Shown: positions 42,162 to 50,576 of the stretch, piece after piece | How the letters are laid out: each line of letters opens with the position of its first letter | Numbering within the stretch: position 1 is the first letter of the stretch | Assembly: GCF_023264675.1 (NCBI RefSeq) | Contig: NZ_JAHFVG010000007.1 | Location: 62,001-126,000, forward strand | Direction: 5' to 3' | Origin: Rhodococcus sp. (in: high G+C Gram-positive bacteria) | GTDB lineage: Bacteria; Actinomycetota; Actinomycetes; Mycobacteriales; Mycobacteriaceae | Length of the DNA: 64,000 nucleotides | The notes under the pieces: model-generated | The model's database searches: none | What the model saw: the letters and a program-made list of their open reading frames with translations, nothing else | Told to the model about the DNA's origin: nothing | Translations under genes and position numbers: made by a program

Positions 42162-42983
42162 CTAGGTGAGAGAAATCAACTCGGTGATGTCGTCCGACGG
42201 CAACGGACCGTCGACTACCGCGGTGACGGCGGCGTTGTTGAGCGTGATGGCGCCCTTGTGGTTGTCGAGGAACGCGGTGTCGGCCGCATCGCGACCGGTG
42301 GCGATGCGCACCAGTGTCGAGCGCGGCGCGAGGCAGGTGGCATCGACCACTCGCCACGCACCGCCGACGAAGCCCTCGGCGACGGCGTGGAAGTCCATCG
42401 GGTCGCAGCCGGGCGCGTAGACCGCGACGAGGCGGGCCGGAACGTTGAGCGCGCGCAGCATCGCCACGACGAGGTGGGAGTAGTCACGGCAGACACCTGC
42501 ACCGGCGAGAAGGGTGTCGACGGCTCCGTCGATCGGGTCACTGCTGCCCGGCACGTAGTTCAAGCGCGCTCCGACCCAGGAGGCAACCTTCTCGAGCAGC
42601 TCTTCGGAATCGGCGAAGTCGCCGAACTCCGAGGCTGCGAATCCGTAGAACTTGTCGGCCTCGGCGTAGCGGCTCGGTCGAAGATACATCGACATGTCGT
42701 GGTCGGTGACCGGCGCGGGGTCTGTGTTGCCGATGATGGTGGCGTCGTAGGCCACCTGCAGGTTGCCGACTCCGGCGTCGAAGACGTGGATCCGGTTTCC
42801 GTGGACCCCGGAGACCTCCTTGGCCGTGATCGACTGTCCGTCGAGGAGGAAGGACAGTGATTCGGTGACCTGGGTGTTGGGGTGAGGGGCCACGGCGATC
42901 TGGAATTCGAGGGTGGTGTCGGCAGTGATGTCGACATCGAGGCGGGCGGAAACGTCGCGTTTGAGCACGGCAGCATCTTTCAT
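42162..42983 (-). CDS. Transglutaminase-like cysteine protease family protein
   Basis: About 273 residues from the ATG at 42981-42983; the frame is open upstream to 43070 without domain sequence. The N-terminal bacterial transglutaminase-like beta domain (VSARLDVDITADTTLEFQIA) precedes the core. The catalytic Cys is in GAGVCRDYSHLVVAMLRAL, His in DPMDFHAVAEGFVGGAW, and Asp in WRVVDAT. No signal peptide. The family includes cytoplasmic peptidases and protein-modifying enzymes. Divergent to the SDR gene and convergent with the lipoprotein gene. Confidence 0.88.
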   Translation of the reverse strand: MKDAAVLKRDVSARLDVDITADTTLEFQIAVAPHPNTQVTESLSFLLDGQSITAKEVSGVHGNRIHVFDAGVGNLQVAYDATIIGNTDPAPVTDHDMSMYLRPSRYAEADKFYGFAASEFGDFADSEELLEKVASWVGARLNYVPGSSDPIDGAVDTLLAGAGVCRDYSHLVVAMLRALNVPARLVAVYAPGCDPMDFHAVAEGFVGGAWRVVDATCLAPRSTLVRIATGRDAADTAFLDNHKGAITLNNAAVTAVVDGPLPSDDITELISLT

Positions 42984-43096
42984 CGTACGAAGGGGTGGTT
43001 GGTGGACGGCGCGGCACGCTGATACCCATGCCGCAACCGGGCAAACGTCCTGCGTTGTGGAACTGGTCACGCGGCGGGACAGTAGGGTCGCTTTCC

Positions 43097-43861
43097 ATGA
43101 ACACAGAGACTCCGGTGGCTCCCAGTGAACGTGTGGTGGTGGTTACCGGCGCCGGATCTGGGCTCGGGCGTTCCATGGCAGAGGCACTGCTGAGCGCCGG
43201 GCAGCATGTGGTGCTCGTAGGGCGTCGTCGCGACACACTCGACGAGACGGCCTCGGGCCATGATCGCGCGCTGGTGCTCCCGGCAGACGTGTCCTCCGTC
43301 GACGAGGTGCGAGGTGTGTTCGCGGAGGTGGCGACAAGGTTCGGCAGACTCGACGTGTTGATCAACAACGCGGGGACCTTCGGGCCGTCGGGAAGCATCG
43401 ACGAGATCGACCCCGAGGCATGGAACGCCACCGTTGCCGCCAATCTGACCGGTGTCTTCCTCTGCGCCCGCGAGGCAGTTCGGATCATGAAGAATCAGCA
43501 TCCACGCGGTGGCCGGATCATCAACAACGGTTCCATCTCGGCGCACACCCCTCGGCCGGGAAGCGTCGCGTACACCGCGACCAAGCACGGCGTCTCGGGC
43601 CTGACCAAGTCGATCTCGCTCGACGGCCGGGAATTCGACATCTGCTGCAGCCAGATCGACATCGGCAATGCGGCGACCGACATGACCGCGGGCATCGGAC
43701 ACTCGGCAAAGCAGGCCGACGGGACGTCGCGGCCTGAACCGACGTTCGATCCGCGCCATGTCGCCGAGTTGATCGTGCACCTCATCGGTCTACCGCTCGA
43801 CGTCAATGTTCCGACGCTGACGATCATGGCGAACCGCATGCCCTACATGGGACGCGGCTGA
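43097..43861 (+). CDS. Short-chain dehydrogenase/reductase
   Basis: A 254-residue classical SDR. TGAGSGLGRSMAEALL is the NAD(P) motif, followed by LINNAGTFG, the Ser in INNGSISAHTP, and the catalytic AYTATKHG (YxxxK). The C-terminus is conventional for the family. ATG 43097 lies 113 bp from the divergent transglutaminase start. The substrate is unknown. A small gene on the same strand follows after about 30 bp. Confidence 0.88.
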   Translation: MNTETPVAPSERVVVVTGAGSGLGRSMAEALLSAGQHVVLVGRRRDTLDETASGHDRALVLPADVSSVDEVRGVFAEVATRFGRLDVLINNAGTFGPSGSIDEIDPEAWNATVAANLTGVFLCAREAVRIMKNQHPRGGRIINNGSISAHTPRPGSVAYTATKHGVSGLTKSISLDGREFDICCSQIDIGNAATDMTAGIGHSAKQADGTSRPEPTFDPRHVAELIVHLIGLPLDVNVPTLTIMANRMPYMGRG

Positions 43862-43892
43862 CATTTGGTGTGCGCCGCTACTCTGGATCCAC

Positions 43893-44165
43893 ATGAGCGA
43901 CGACAAGCAGGCGGAAAGTGACCGTCACGATTCCACGCGCGAAGCCATCGCCGTGATGACGGCGTGGACCGACGGCACCGATGGGGTCGTGTTCTCGGCC
44001 GAGCAGATCATGAGAATTGCTCGCGAGGACGACGACGGGATTTCGACGCTGGTCAGTGGGCTGGTCAACCTGGCAGGCATTCTTCTGGTCGAGCACGAGC
44101 AAGCCACCGGACAGGTGCCTGCCCGGACCTTGCAGGCAGTCGCGGCGAAATTGAGCGAGATGTAG
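43893..44165 (+). CDS. Small hypothetical protein
   Basis: A 90-residue soluble protein, acidic at the N-terminus (MSDDKQAESDRHDSTREAIA) and then helical: AEQIMRIAREDDDGISTLVSGLVNLAGILLVEHEQ. I do not recognise a family with certainty. Similar short actinobacterial proteins are annotated only as hypothetical. It follows the SDR on the same strand and is convergent to the GGDEF gene. Confidence 0.6.
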   Translation: MSDDKQAESDRHDSTREAIAVMTAWTDGTDGVVFSAEQIMRIAREDDDGISTLVSGLVNLAGILLVEHEQATGQVPARTLQAVAAKLSEM

Positions 44166-44177
44166 TCGTCGGACCGT

Positions 44178-45287
44178 TCAGGCGCCTGCACCGAAGTTCA
44201 CGGGGTCTCCGGGTAAATCGGACACGACACCGTTTCCGCCTCGGCTCTTGGCGACGTACATCGCTGCATCGGCCGATTGATGGAGATTCTCGAAGTGGAT
44301 GCTGCGGTCCACGGATCCTCGATGTCCCGCCCGCGCGACCATTCCCACGCTGACGGTGACGCCCGCAGCGGCGTCACCGGCCACTTTCTCGCACAAAGTG
44401 TTGGCCCGATCCATGGCCTCCTGGACAGAAGTACGCAGCACGACGGTGAATTCCTCACCGCCGGTGCGACAGATCATTGCCGGCGAATCGAACGTCTCCC
44501 GGATATGCGACGCGGTGCTCGCGAGCACACGGTCACCGTGCACGTGCCCGTGCTGGTCGTTGACGGACTTGAAATCGTCGATGTCGATCACCAGCACCGC
44601 CCACACGGAGTGGTCGCCGGGGTTGCCTCCGAAGGAGCGGGCGAGTTCTACATCGAGCCCACGCCGATTGAGCAGACCGGTCAGTGGGTCGAACAGAGCT
44701 CCTGTCGCATCCTGTCGAAGCAGAATCAGCAAACCTTGGGTGAGTGTGGGCACCGAGAACTGCAGCAACAGGACGACCGTGAGATACATCGCCGCCAGCG
44801 CCGCGTCACTCTCGCTGTCGAGAACGGCCCGGACGAACAGGATGGCCGTGACCACCGCACTGAACACCTGATGACCGACGAACGCCCGTGCGCCGTGGAA
44901 CGTCGCAATATAGGAGCCGACGACGGCCAGCAGGGCGATTCCGGGGAACATGACCAGGGGCTCGGACATGCTCGCGAAGACCGTCGCGATGCCGATGTCG
45001 GCGTAGACGACGAACCAGCACGAGAGTCTTCGGCTCGGCCAGGTGCCGAAGATCCACGCTGCGCCGACGACGATGGCGCTGACGATCAACGCGATGACGG
45101 TGACGCGCGGGGCCCCGGCGATCGGACCCGCCGGGGTGCCGAGCGAGAAGACGGCGACCGCCGCGAACATCGCACACCACACCCCGATGGCCCAGCGAGT
45201 GAATCTCAGCGCGCGGTGCGAGAGGTGGTAGTCGACAGCCCAGCTGTAGTCGACGGGATGGTTCCACCAATGTCGGAGGAGGTGCAT
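44178..45287 (-). CDS. Membrane-bound diguanylate cyclase (GGDEF)
   Basis: About 369 residues starting MHLLRHWWNHPVDYSW, a start shared by many rhodococcal GGDEF proteins; longer in-frame starts exist (45308, 45410). Five to six membrane helices (about 25-205) precede a GGDEF domain with DPLTGLLNRRGLDVEL, DIDDFKSVNDQHGH and the active-site RTGGEEFTVVL. The intact GGEEF suggests real c-di-GMP synthesis from two GTP. No EAL domain. No linked effector gene is evident. Confidence 0.88.
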   Translation of the reverse strand: MHLLRHWWNHPVDYSWAVDYHLSHRALRFTRWAIGVWCAMFAAVAVFSLGTPAGPIAGAPRVTVIALIVSAIVVGAAWIFGTWPSRRLSCWFVVYADIGIATVFASMSEPLVMFPGIALLAVVGSYIATFHGARAFVGHQVFSAVVTAILFVRAVLDSESDAALAAMYLTVVLLLQFSVPTLTQGLLILLRQDATGALFDPLTGLLNRRGLDVELARSFGGNPGDHSVWAVLVIDIDDFKSVNDQHGHVHGDRVLASTASHIRETFDSPAMICRTGGEEFTVVLRTSVQEAMDRANTLCEKVAGDAAAGVTVSVGMVARAGHRGSVDRSIHFENLHQSADAAMYVAKSRGGNGVVSDLPGDPVNFGAGA

Positions 45288-45489
45288 CTGGGTCGGTGAG
45301 CCTTCCATTTCGCAAACTGCGTGTGCAGCCCCTCCCGAGCACATCTCCTCCGGAACGGGCAACCTTGGGCAGCGCCGACCCCGAGATCGCGACCGCCCCC
45401 ATTCAACCAAGAACGACGGTCGGGTGTGGAGGCGGCCACTCGGAGTGTACGAATTTCGACCGTACGCGGTTCGGTGTGCTGCAGCTCAC

Positions 45490-45515
45490 GTTTTGTCGAC
45501 GTACGTTCTGGGTGA
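45490..45515 (+). promoter_or_regulatory. SigB/SigF-type promoter candidate
   Basis: GTTT (45490-45493), a 16-base spacer, then GGGTGA (45510-45515). This fits the GTTT-N15-17-GGGTAT form used by general-stress sigma factors of actinobacteria with two differences at the end of the -10. It lies about 119 bp before the CsbD-like gene, a typical general-stress target. Confidence 0.4.
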
Positions 45516-45633
45516 CTCTGTGCGACCAACTACTCGATGGACAACGCGCCCCTCGGCGCTGCGTCCTGGTACACCGCGTCGGCCACCAGGGCCGCACTCG
45601 AACGACGATCAACGGAAAGTGAAGGGACCAACG

Positions 45634-46200
45634 ATGGCCGACTTCATCGACAAGGCGCAGCACAAGGCCGAGGAACTCGCAGGCGAGGCCAAGGAGCAGG
45701 TCGGAAAAGCGACCGACAATGACGATCTGCGCAGCGACGGCGCGTCGGACAAGGTGAAGGCGAACGCTCACCAGGCGGCGGACAAGATCTCCGACGGCTC
45801 CGAGACGGTGGCCGACATGGTCTCCGATGGTGCGCACGCCGCCAAGGAGAAGGCGTCGGAGACCGCCGACGACATCGCCGCGGGTGCATCGGACGCCGTC
45901 GACACGGCCAAGGAGACCGCGTCGAAGATCGCCGACGCCGCGACCAGCAGCACGGCGGAGGCGAAGGACGCGGTATCGGATCTTGCCGACAAGGCAGCCC
46001 AACGGGCGCGGGAGTACGACGTGGACGACGCGGTCGAGACGGCGAAGTCGCCGCAGTTCATCGTCATCGCCGTTGCCGCGCTCGGCGCTGCAGTTCTGGC
46101 GGTGGTGCTCCGTCGCCGCAACCGTCGTCGCGACGTCCCTCAGATTGTTTCCGAGTCGCGGCGTGCAGCCCGCAAGCTGGCCAAGGCGGCCCGTAGCTAG
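45634..46200 (+). CDS. CsbD-like stress protein with C-terminal membrane anchor
   Basis: A 188-residue protein. The N-terminal half (KAEELAGEAKEQVGKATDND then DKVKANAHQAADKISDG) looks like a CsbD domain. The middle is an Ala/Asp/Lys-rich amphipathic region of LEA type (DAVDTAKETASKIADAATS). A C-terminal hydrophobic helix (FIVIAVAALGAAVLAVVLRR) and a basic tail follow. Such proteins are induced by general stress. GAAGGGA precedes the ATG. A SigB/F-like promoter lies upstream and a strong hairpin terminator follows. Confidence 0.8.
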   Translation: MADFIDKAQHKAEELAGEAKEQVGKATDNDDLRSDGASDKVKANAHQAADKISDGSETVADMVSDGAHAAKEKASETADDIAAGASDAVDTAKETASKIADAATSSTAEAKDAVSDLADKAAQRAREYDVDDAVETAKSPQFIVIAVAALGAAVLAVVLRRRNRRRDVPQIVSESRRAARKLAKAARS

Positions 46201-46228
46201 GCTGACGATCCCTCGGTCGCATCTCGGC

Positions 46229-46269
46229 CTGAGAACACGGCCACAACGCTGTTGTGGCCGTGTTCTCAG
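46229..46269. terminator. Strong bidirectional hairpin terminator
   Basis: Perfect 19-bp arms (CTGAGAACACGGCCACAAC and its complement) enclose the three-base loop GCT. It lies 28 bp after the CsbD-like gene and its right arm includes the MarR stop codon, so it serves both converging transcripts. Confidence 0.9.
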
Positions 46270-46679
46270 TCAGCCGAATCCTTCAGTATCGACGACAGAA
46301 TCCTGGCAAGAGCGGCGAGGTCGTCCTCGTTCAACGACGCCACAGCTGCCGGCGGCGTGCTCAGGGTGCTGTTCGCCAGATCGGCGACGGCCCGTCCTGA
46401 GTCGGTGAGTGCAACGAGGCGTCGACGACGGTCATGGGGGTCCGCGGTCCTTTCGACGAGGCCGCGCGATTCGAGATCACGCAGGGTGATCGAGACGTAG
46501 GGCGCATCGGATCCGAGTCGCTCCACGAGATCGGCGGCCGAGAGCGGCCCGTTCAGCAGTCTGCGCAACACTTTGGTGCGGAAGAAGCTCATCCCGGTCG
46601 CGGCCACGACGGCCCGGTGAGGGTCGGCGACTTCGAAAACGAGCCGGTTCAGGTCACGCCAGACGTTCCCCGCGCTCAC
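46266..46679 (-). CDS. MarR family transcriptional regulator
   Basis: A 137-residue winged-helix protein. HTH region LSAADLVERLGSDAPYVSIT followed by the recognition helix LRDLESRGLVER and the wing TADPHDRRRRLVALTD with the usual DPxDRR. The start overlaps the MFS stop (ATGA, 46676-46679), so it is downstream of the efflux gene in one operon. It would repress the operon from the palindrome at 48111-48134 (inference). Confidence 0.9.
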   Translation of the reverse strand: MSAGNVWRDLNRLVFEVADPHRAVVAATGMSFFRTKVLRRLLNGPLSAADLVERLGSDAPYVSITLRDLESRGLVERTADPHDRRRRLVALTDSGRAVADLANSTLSTPPAAVASLNEDDLAALARILSSILKDSAD

Positions 46680-48100
46680 GACACGAGTTCCTTCGAGCGC
46701 TCGGCGACGGTACGCGCAGTTCCCTTCGCCCAGTTGCCCGTGGTGACCACGGCCAAAATCAAGACCACGATGCCCGCTCCCAGCAGCACGAACCAGGCAG
46801 GACGTGCGGCGTCGGTGAAGCCGTCGGCGAAGTTACCGACCAGGCCGGCGGTCACGATCGATCCGACCACGGCGACCCCGAGCGACTGGCCGATCTGCCT
46901 GCTGGTCGACGCGACCGCGGATGCAACTCCTGCCTGACTGCGCGGCATGCCCGACACCGCGGTGTTGGTGATGGGCGCGTTCACCACTCCGAACCCGATG
47001 CCGAAGACGATGTAGGACAAGGCAAGCCAGGCGAAGGACGTATCGGCCGTGAGTCGGGTGAGCATGAGTGCCGCCACGATGAACCCGATTCCGGCGACGA
47101 TCAGTGACAACCGCGGACCGCGAGAGCCGGTGATGCGTCCGGAGATCGGCGCGAACACGAGGGTCATCAGGGCCATCGGCAGTGTGTACAGACCGGCATG
47201 CAGAGGCGAGTACCCCCGAACGTCCTGCAGATAGAGGGTATTGAGGAACAGGAAGCCGCCGAGGGATGCGAACGAGCACACGGCGATGATCGTGGCTCCG
47301 CTGAAGGGGACGCTGCGGAAGAAGCTGAGTTCGATCAAGGGTTCATCACGCCTCGATTCCGCCACCATCAGTCCGAGAAGCGAGAACACGGCAATCGCGC
47401 CGGTTGCGAGGATCAACGGTGAGGTCCATCCCTTGGTCGGGCCCTCGATGATCGTGAACACGAGACCGGCGAGCAGTGTGATGACCAGGAATTGACCTGC
47501 AGGATCGAACTTTCGAGCTTTCGCGGCCTTCGATTCGGGGACGAACCTCCACGTCAACGCAAGAGCGGCGAGTCCGATCGGGACATTGACCCAGAAGATC
47601 GATTGCCAACCGGCCGAGCTCACGAGCGCTCCGCCGACGAGTGGTCCGGCAGCCATGGACACACCGACCACTCCACCCCAGACGCCGATGGCCCCCGCAC
47701 GTTCCTTGGGGTTGTCGAAGGTGTTGGTGATGATCGACATCGCCACCGGATTCATCATCGAACCTCCGACGGCCTGAATCATGCGGAAGGCGACGAGCCA
47801 GCCGAGCGAGGGGGCAACGCTGCACAGAAGCGATCCGACGACGAAGGATGCGGTGCCGATCATGAAGAACTTCTTGCGACCGAAGCGGTCGGCGGACGAG
47901 CCACCGAGCATCAACAACGATGCGAGCACCAGGGTGTACGCGTCGATGATCCACTGCAGGCCCGACACGGAGGAGTTCAGTTCCACGCGAATCGAGGGGA
48001 GCGCGACGTTGACGATGGTGTTGTCGATGCTGACGAGAAAAAGGCTGAGGCAACAGATGCCGAGAACGAGGTACCGGCGCCGAGAGGTCAACTCTGTCAT
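46676..48100 (-). CDS. MFS drug:H+ antiporter, DHA2 family (14 helices)
   Basis: About 474 residues from MTELTSRRRYLVLG; an in-frame TTG twelve bases upstream is possible. Features: SIDNTIVNVALPSI in helix 1 (DHA2 motif D), GGSSADRFGRKKFF in loop 2, and GPLVGGALVSSAGWQSIFWVN (motif C) at helix 5. Fourteen helices and the length fit EmrB/QacA-like exporters. It is coupled to the MarR gene and has a MarR-type palindrome just upstream of its start. Probable substrate: lipophilic toxic compounds. Confidence 0.92.
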   Translation of the reverse strand: MTELTSRRRYLVLGICCLSLFLVSIDNTIVNVALPSIRVELNSSVSGLQWIIDAYTLVLASLLMLGGSSADRFGRKKFFMIGTASFVVGSLLCSVAPSLGWLVAFRMIQAVGGSMMNPVAMSIITNTFDNPKERAGAIGVWGGVVGVSMAAGPLVGGALVSSAGWQSIFWVNVPIGLAALALTWRFVPESKAAKARKFDPAGQFLVITLLAGLVFTIIEGPTKGWTSPLILATGAIAVFSLLGLMVAESRRDEPLIELSFFRSVPFSGATIIAVCSFASLGGFLFLNTLYLQDVRGYSPLHAGLYTLPMALMTLVFAPISGRITGSRGPRLSLIVAGIGFIVAALMLTRLTADTSFAWLALSYIVFGIGFGVVNAPITNTAVSGMPRSQAGVASAVASTSRQIGQSLGVAVVGSIVTAGLVGNFADGFTDAARPAWFVLLGAGIVVLILAVVTTGNWAKGTARTVAERSKELVS

Positions 48101-48110
48101 CGAACCGTCC

Positions 48111-48134
48111 AATAGTTGTAGATCTATAAATATT
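48111..48134. promoter_or_regulatory. MarR operator candidate
   Basis: A 24-bp imperfect palindrome centred on TAGATCTA. The left arm AATAGTTGTAGA matches the complement of the right arm TCTATAAATATT at 10 of 12 positions. It starts 11 bp upstream of the MFS ATG and is markedly AT-rich for this genome, so it probably overlaps the promoter. Confidence 0.55.
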
Positions 48135-48225
48135 ACCTAGAGTATTGATCGCCGAGGTGGCCGAGCGCAACCCGGCGGTGCGCAGTCGCAGCGGAGACGT
48201 CTCGCGAAAAAATGTTCTGGGATCA

Positions 48226-48252
48226 TGTCGAGAACGCCCGACCGGCTTCGTC
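48226..48252 (+). promoter_or_regulatory. ECF42-type promoter candidate
   Basis: TGTCGA (48226-48231), 17-base spacer, CGTC (48249-48252). This matches the reported ECF42 target motif (TGTCGA at -35, CGAC or CGTC at -10). It lies 50 bp before the DGPF protein gene that precedes the ECF42 sigma factor, so the operon would be autoregulated. Confidence 0.5.
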
Positions 48253-48301
48253 CCAGGGGTGAGTGCGGCAAGAATGGCCGCAACGAACGAAGGAGATCGT
48301 C

Positions 48302-48709
48302 ATGGCGAAGTACCTGTTTCTCAAGCACTACCGCGGCGCCCCGGAATCGGTCAACAGCGCGCCCATGGATCAGTGGACTCCTCAGGAGGTCGACGATCAC
48401 ATGCAGTACATGAACGATTTCGCGGACAAGCTGCGGGACACCGGTGAATTCGTCAGCTCGCAGGCGCTGCGGCCCGAGGGGACGTTCGTTCGTTACGACG
48501 GCGAAGGCAAGCCTCCCGTCACGGACGGCCCGTTCGCCGAGACGAAAGACCTGATCGCGGGATGGATGATCATCGACGTCGACACCTACGAGCGGGCAAT
48601 CGAACTGGCAGGGGAGTTGTCGGCGGCACCGGGCGCGAACGGTGATCCGATCCACGAGTGGCTGGAGATTCGTGCCCTGATGGGCAACCCCATGACCATC
48701 ACCGAATAG
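48302..48709 (+). CDS. YCII/DGPF-domain protein
   Basis: A 135-residue protein starting MAKYLFLKHYRGAPESV, with the name-giving motif VTDGPFAETKDLIAGWMIID. DGPF (YCII-related) proteins are nearly always encoded next to ECF42 sigma factors, as here: the sigma gene starts at the very next base after the stop. The protein's biochemical role is not established. Probably controlled by the ECF42 factor itself. Confidence 0.92.
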   Translation: MAKYLFLKHYRGAPESVNSAPMDQWTPQEVDDHMQYMNDFADKLRDTGEFVSSQALRPEGTFVRYDGEGKPPVTDGPFAETKDLIAGWMIIDVDTYERAIELAGELSAAPGANGDPIHEWLEIRALMGNPMTITE

Positions 48710-49855
48710 ATGGACGAGCCACTGCTGCGGGAGCTCATTCCCGCGGTGATCGGCATCCTCACTCGTCGTGGACTCGATTTCGCGACGGCTGAGGATGCCG
48801 TGCAGGAGGCACTCGTTCAGGCGACCACCAGCTGGTCCAGCGTGGTGCCCTCGGACCCGAAGGGCTGGCTCGTCACCGTCGCCTGGCGCAAGTTTCTCGA
48901 CGGTCATCGAGCCGAGACAGCGCGACGCGACCGTGAGCAGCGGACGTGGGCCGAGCCGGTGCCAGGTCCGTCGGAGACCTCCGACGACACATTGGACCTG
49001 TTCTTCCTCTGCGCTCATCCGTCGCTGACACCCGGGTCGGCGGTTGCCCTCACGCTACGGGCGGTCGGGGGATTGACCACCAAACAGATCGCCGACGCCT
49101 ACCTGGTGCCGGAATCGACGATGGCTCAGCGCATCAGCCGGGCCAAGAAGACGGTCTCGGGTGTGCGATTGAACAGCCGCGGCGATCTCGCCACGGTTCT
49201 GCGGGTGCTCTACCTGGTGTTCAACGAGGGCTACACCGGCGACGTCGACCTCGCGTCCGAGGCAATTCGGCTGACTCGTCAGCTCGAATCCCTGACCGAC
49301 GACGAGGAGACCTCCGGATTGCTGGCGCTGATGCTGCTGCATCACGCGAGGCGGCGTGCGCGTACACGTCCCGACGGCAGTCTCGTTCCCCTCGCCGAGC
49401 AGGACCGATCCCGCTGGGACACCGCGCTCATCGCAGAAGGCGTCGTGGTGCTGCAGACGGTGTTGCAGGCCGACCGACTCGGCGAGTACCAAGCGCAAGC
49501 GGCGATCGCCGCGCTGCATGCGGATGCGCCGAGAGCCGAGGAGACGGACTGGGTGCAGATCGTCGGCTGGTACGACGAGCTGGCCGCCATCACCGAGAGC
49601 CCGGTGGTGCAGCTGAATCGAGCGGTGGCAGTCGGTGAGGCCGACGGTGCGTCGGCAGGACTCTCCGCGCTACGTGACGTCGACTCGTCGGTTCCTCGTC
49701 ATCGTGCTGCATCGGCGTACCTACACGAGAAGGCGGGCGACCTGGAGGTGGCAGCGAGGTTCTACGCTGAAGCCGCCGAACTGGCTCCCAACCTCGCCGA
49801 ACGCCACCATCTGACGATGCAGGCCGCGCGGATTCGGGAGTCGATGAGGCCCTGA
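48710..49855 (+). CDS. ECF42-type RNA polymerase sigma factor with C-terminal TPR-like extension
   Basis: A 381-residue protein. Sigma region 2: FATAEDAVQEALVQATTSW and DPKGWLVTVAWRKFLD. Region 4: LTTKQIADAYLVPESTMAQRISRAKK. The long C-terminal extension (about 185-381) contains FNEGYTGDVDLASEAIRL, LLALMLLHHARR and repeats such as RAASAYLHEKAGDLEVAARFYAEAAELAP, characteristic of the ECF42 group. There is no anti-sigma gene; the extension is thought to control activity. Directly abuts the DGPF gene. Confidence 0.9.
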   Translation: MDEPLLRELIPAVIGILTRRGLDFATAEDAVQEALVQATTSWSSVVPSDPKGWLVTVAWRKFLDGHRAETARRDREQRTWAEPVPGPSETSDDTLDLFFLCAHPSLTPGSAVALTLRAVGGLTTKQIADAYLVPESTMAQRISRAKKTVSGVRLNSRGDLATVLRVLYLVFNEGYTGDVDLASEAIRLTRQLESLTDDEETSGLLALMLLHHARRRARTRPDGSLVPLAEQDRSRWDTALIAEGVVVLQTVLQADRLGEYQAQAAIAALHADAPRAEETDWVQIVGWYDELAAITESPVVQLNRAVAVGEADGASAGLSALRDVDSSVPRHRAASAYLHEKAGDLEVAARFYAEAAELAPNLAERHHLTMQAARIRESMRP

Positions 49856-49862
49856 GGTGGTG

Positions 49863-50504
49863 TTACCCAGGCTTTCCTTGATCGATCGATCCCTCGAAGA
49901 TCTCGCGGCTGCGCTCGTGCTCGGTGACGGCAGGCTCCACGGTGTCCGACCAACTCCGAGTCTCGGCCAGCGCCCATTCCGACCACTGAGCCATATGGGT
50001 GAAGTGGCCGACCATGAACCGATTGGCAAGTGCCATCAGGTGTTCGCGGTCGGGGAAGGTCCCATGATCTGGTTGAAGCATGCGCTCCGCGTGTCCGACG
50101 AACAATGCGCGTGACTGCCTCGCTTGCTCGCCTATCGTCGTCAGTGTCGTACGTAGGTCCGCGATGGAACCCTGTTCGGCAAACATGACTCGGATCATTC
50201 CCTCGAATTCGAGCGACGAGGGACGGGACGCGGTGTTGAGCCAGTCCCTGAGGGCGGCGCGGCCTTCGGGCGTGATCGAGTAGACGGTGCGGCTTCGCTG
50301 GGTCCCGACGGCGTCGGCGCGTGCCGTGACCAAGCCGCGCTCCAGCAGCCGCTTCGGGGTGTTGTATCGCTGTCGGTCGGCCCGTGGCCATACCTCCGCG
50401 ACTCCGCGGCCGACCTGCTCGGCGATCTCGTACGCCGACCAGTCACGTGAAATCAGAAGCCCCAGAATCACATACGACGTGGTGTTGAGGTCGCCCTGTG
50501 CCAC
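49863..50504 (-). CDS. PadR family transcriptional regulator
   Basis: A 213-residue protein with the PadR winged helix (TSYVILGLLISRDWSAYEIAEQ, then NTPKRLLERGLVTARADAVG and SRTVYSITPEGRAAL) and the C-terminal helical domain of the Vir_act_alpha_C type (FEGMIRVMFAEQGSIADLRT). It regulates nearby or unlinked genes. Convergent to the ECF42 gene, with only 7 bp between. No target can be named. Confidence 0.88.
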   Translation of the reverse strand: MAQGDLNTTSYVILGLLISRDWSAYEIAEQVGRGVAEVWPRADRQRYNTPKRLLERGLVTARADAVGTQRSRTVYSITPEGRAALRDWLNTASRPSSLEFEGMIRVMFAEQGSIADLRTTLTTIGEQARQSRALFVGHAERMLQPDHGTFPDREHLMALANRFMVGHFTHMAQWSEWALAETRSWSDTVEPAVTEHERSREIFEGSIDQGKPG

Positions 50505-50540
50505 TCGGTCTCCCTCCGTGAACTGATACCCGAGATGTGT

Positions 50541-50571
50541 CGTTGCCCAGCCTAATGAGCGCTGGGCAACG
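50541..50571 (-). terminator. Hairpin terminator of the serine-hydrolase operon
   Basis: Perfect 11-bp arms CGTTGCCCAGC and GCTGGGCAACG are separated by nine bases. It sits five bases after the stop of the lipoprotein hydrolase gene at 50577 and before the PadR start. No T-tract follows, as is common in actinobacteria. It could alternatively be an operator of padR. Confidence 0.65.
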
Positions 50572-50576
50572 GCGAG

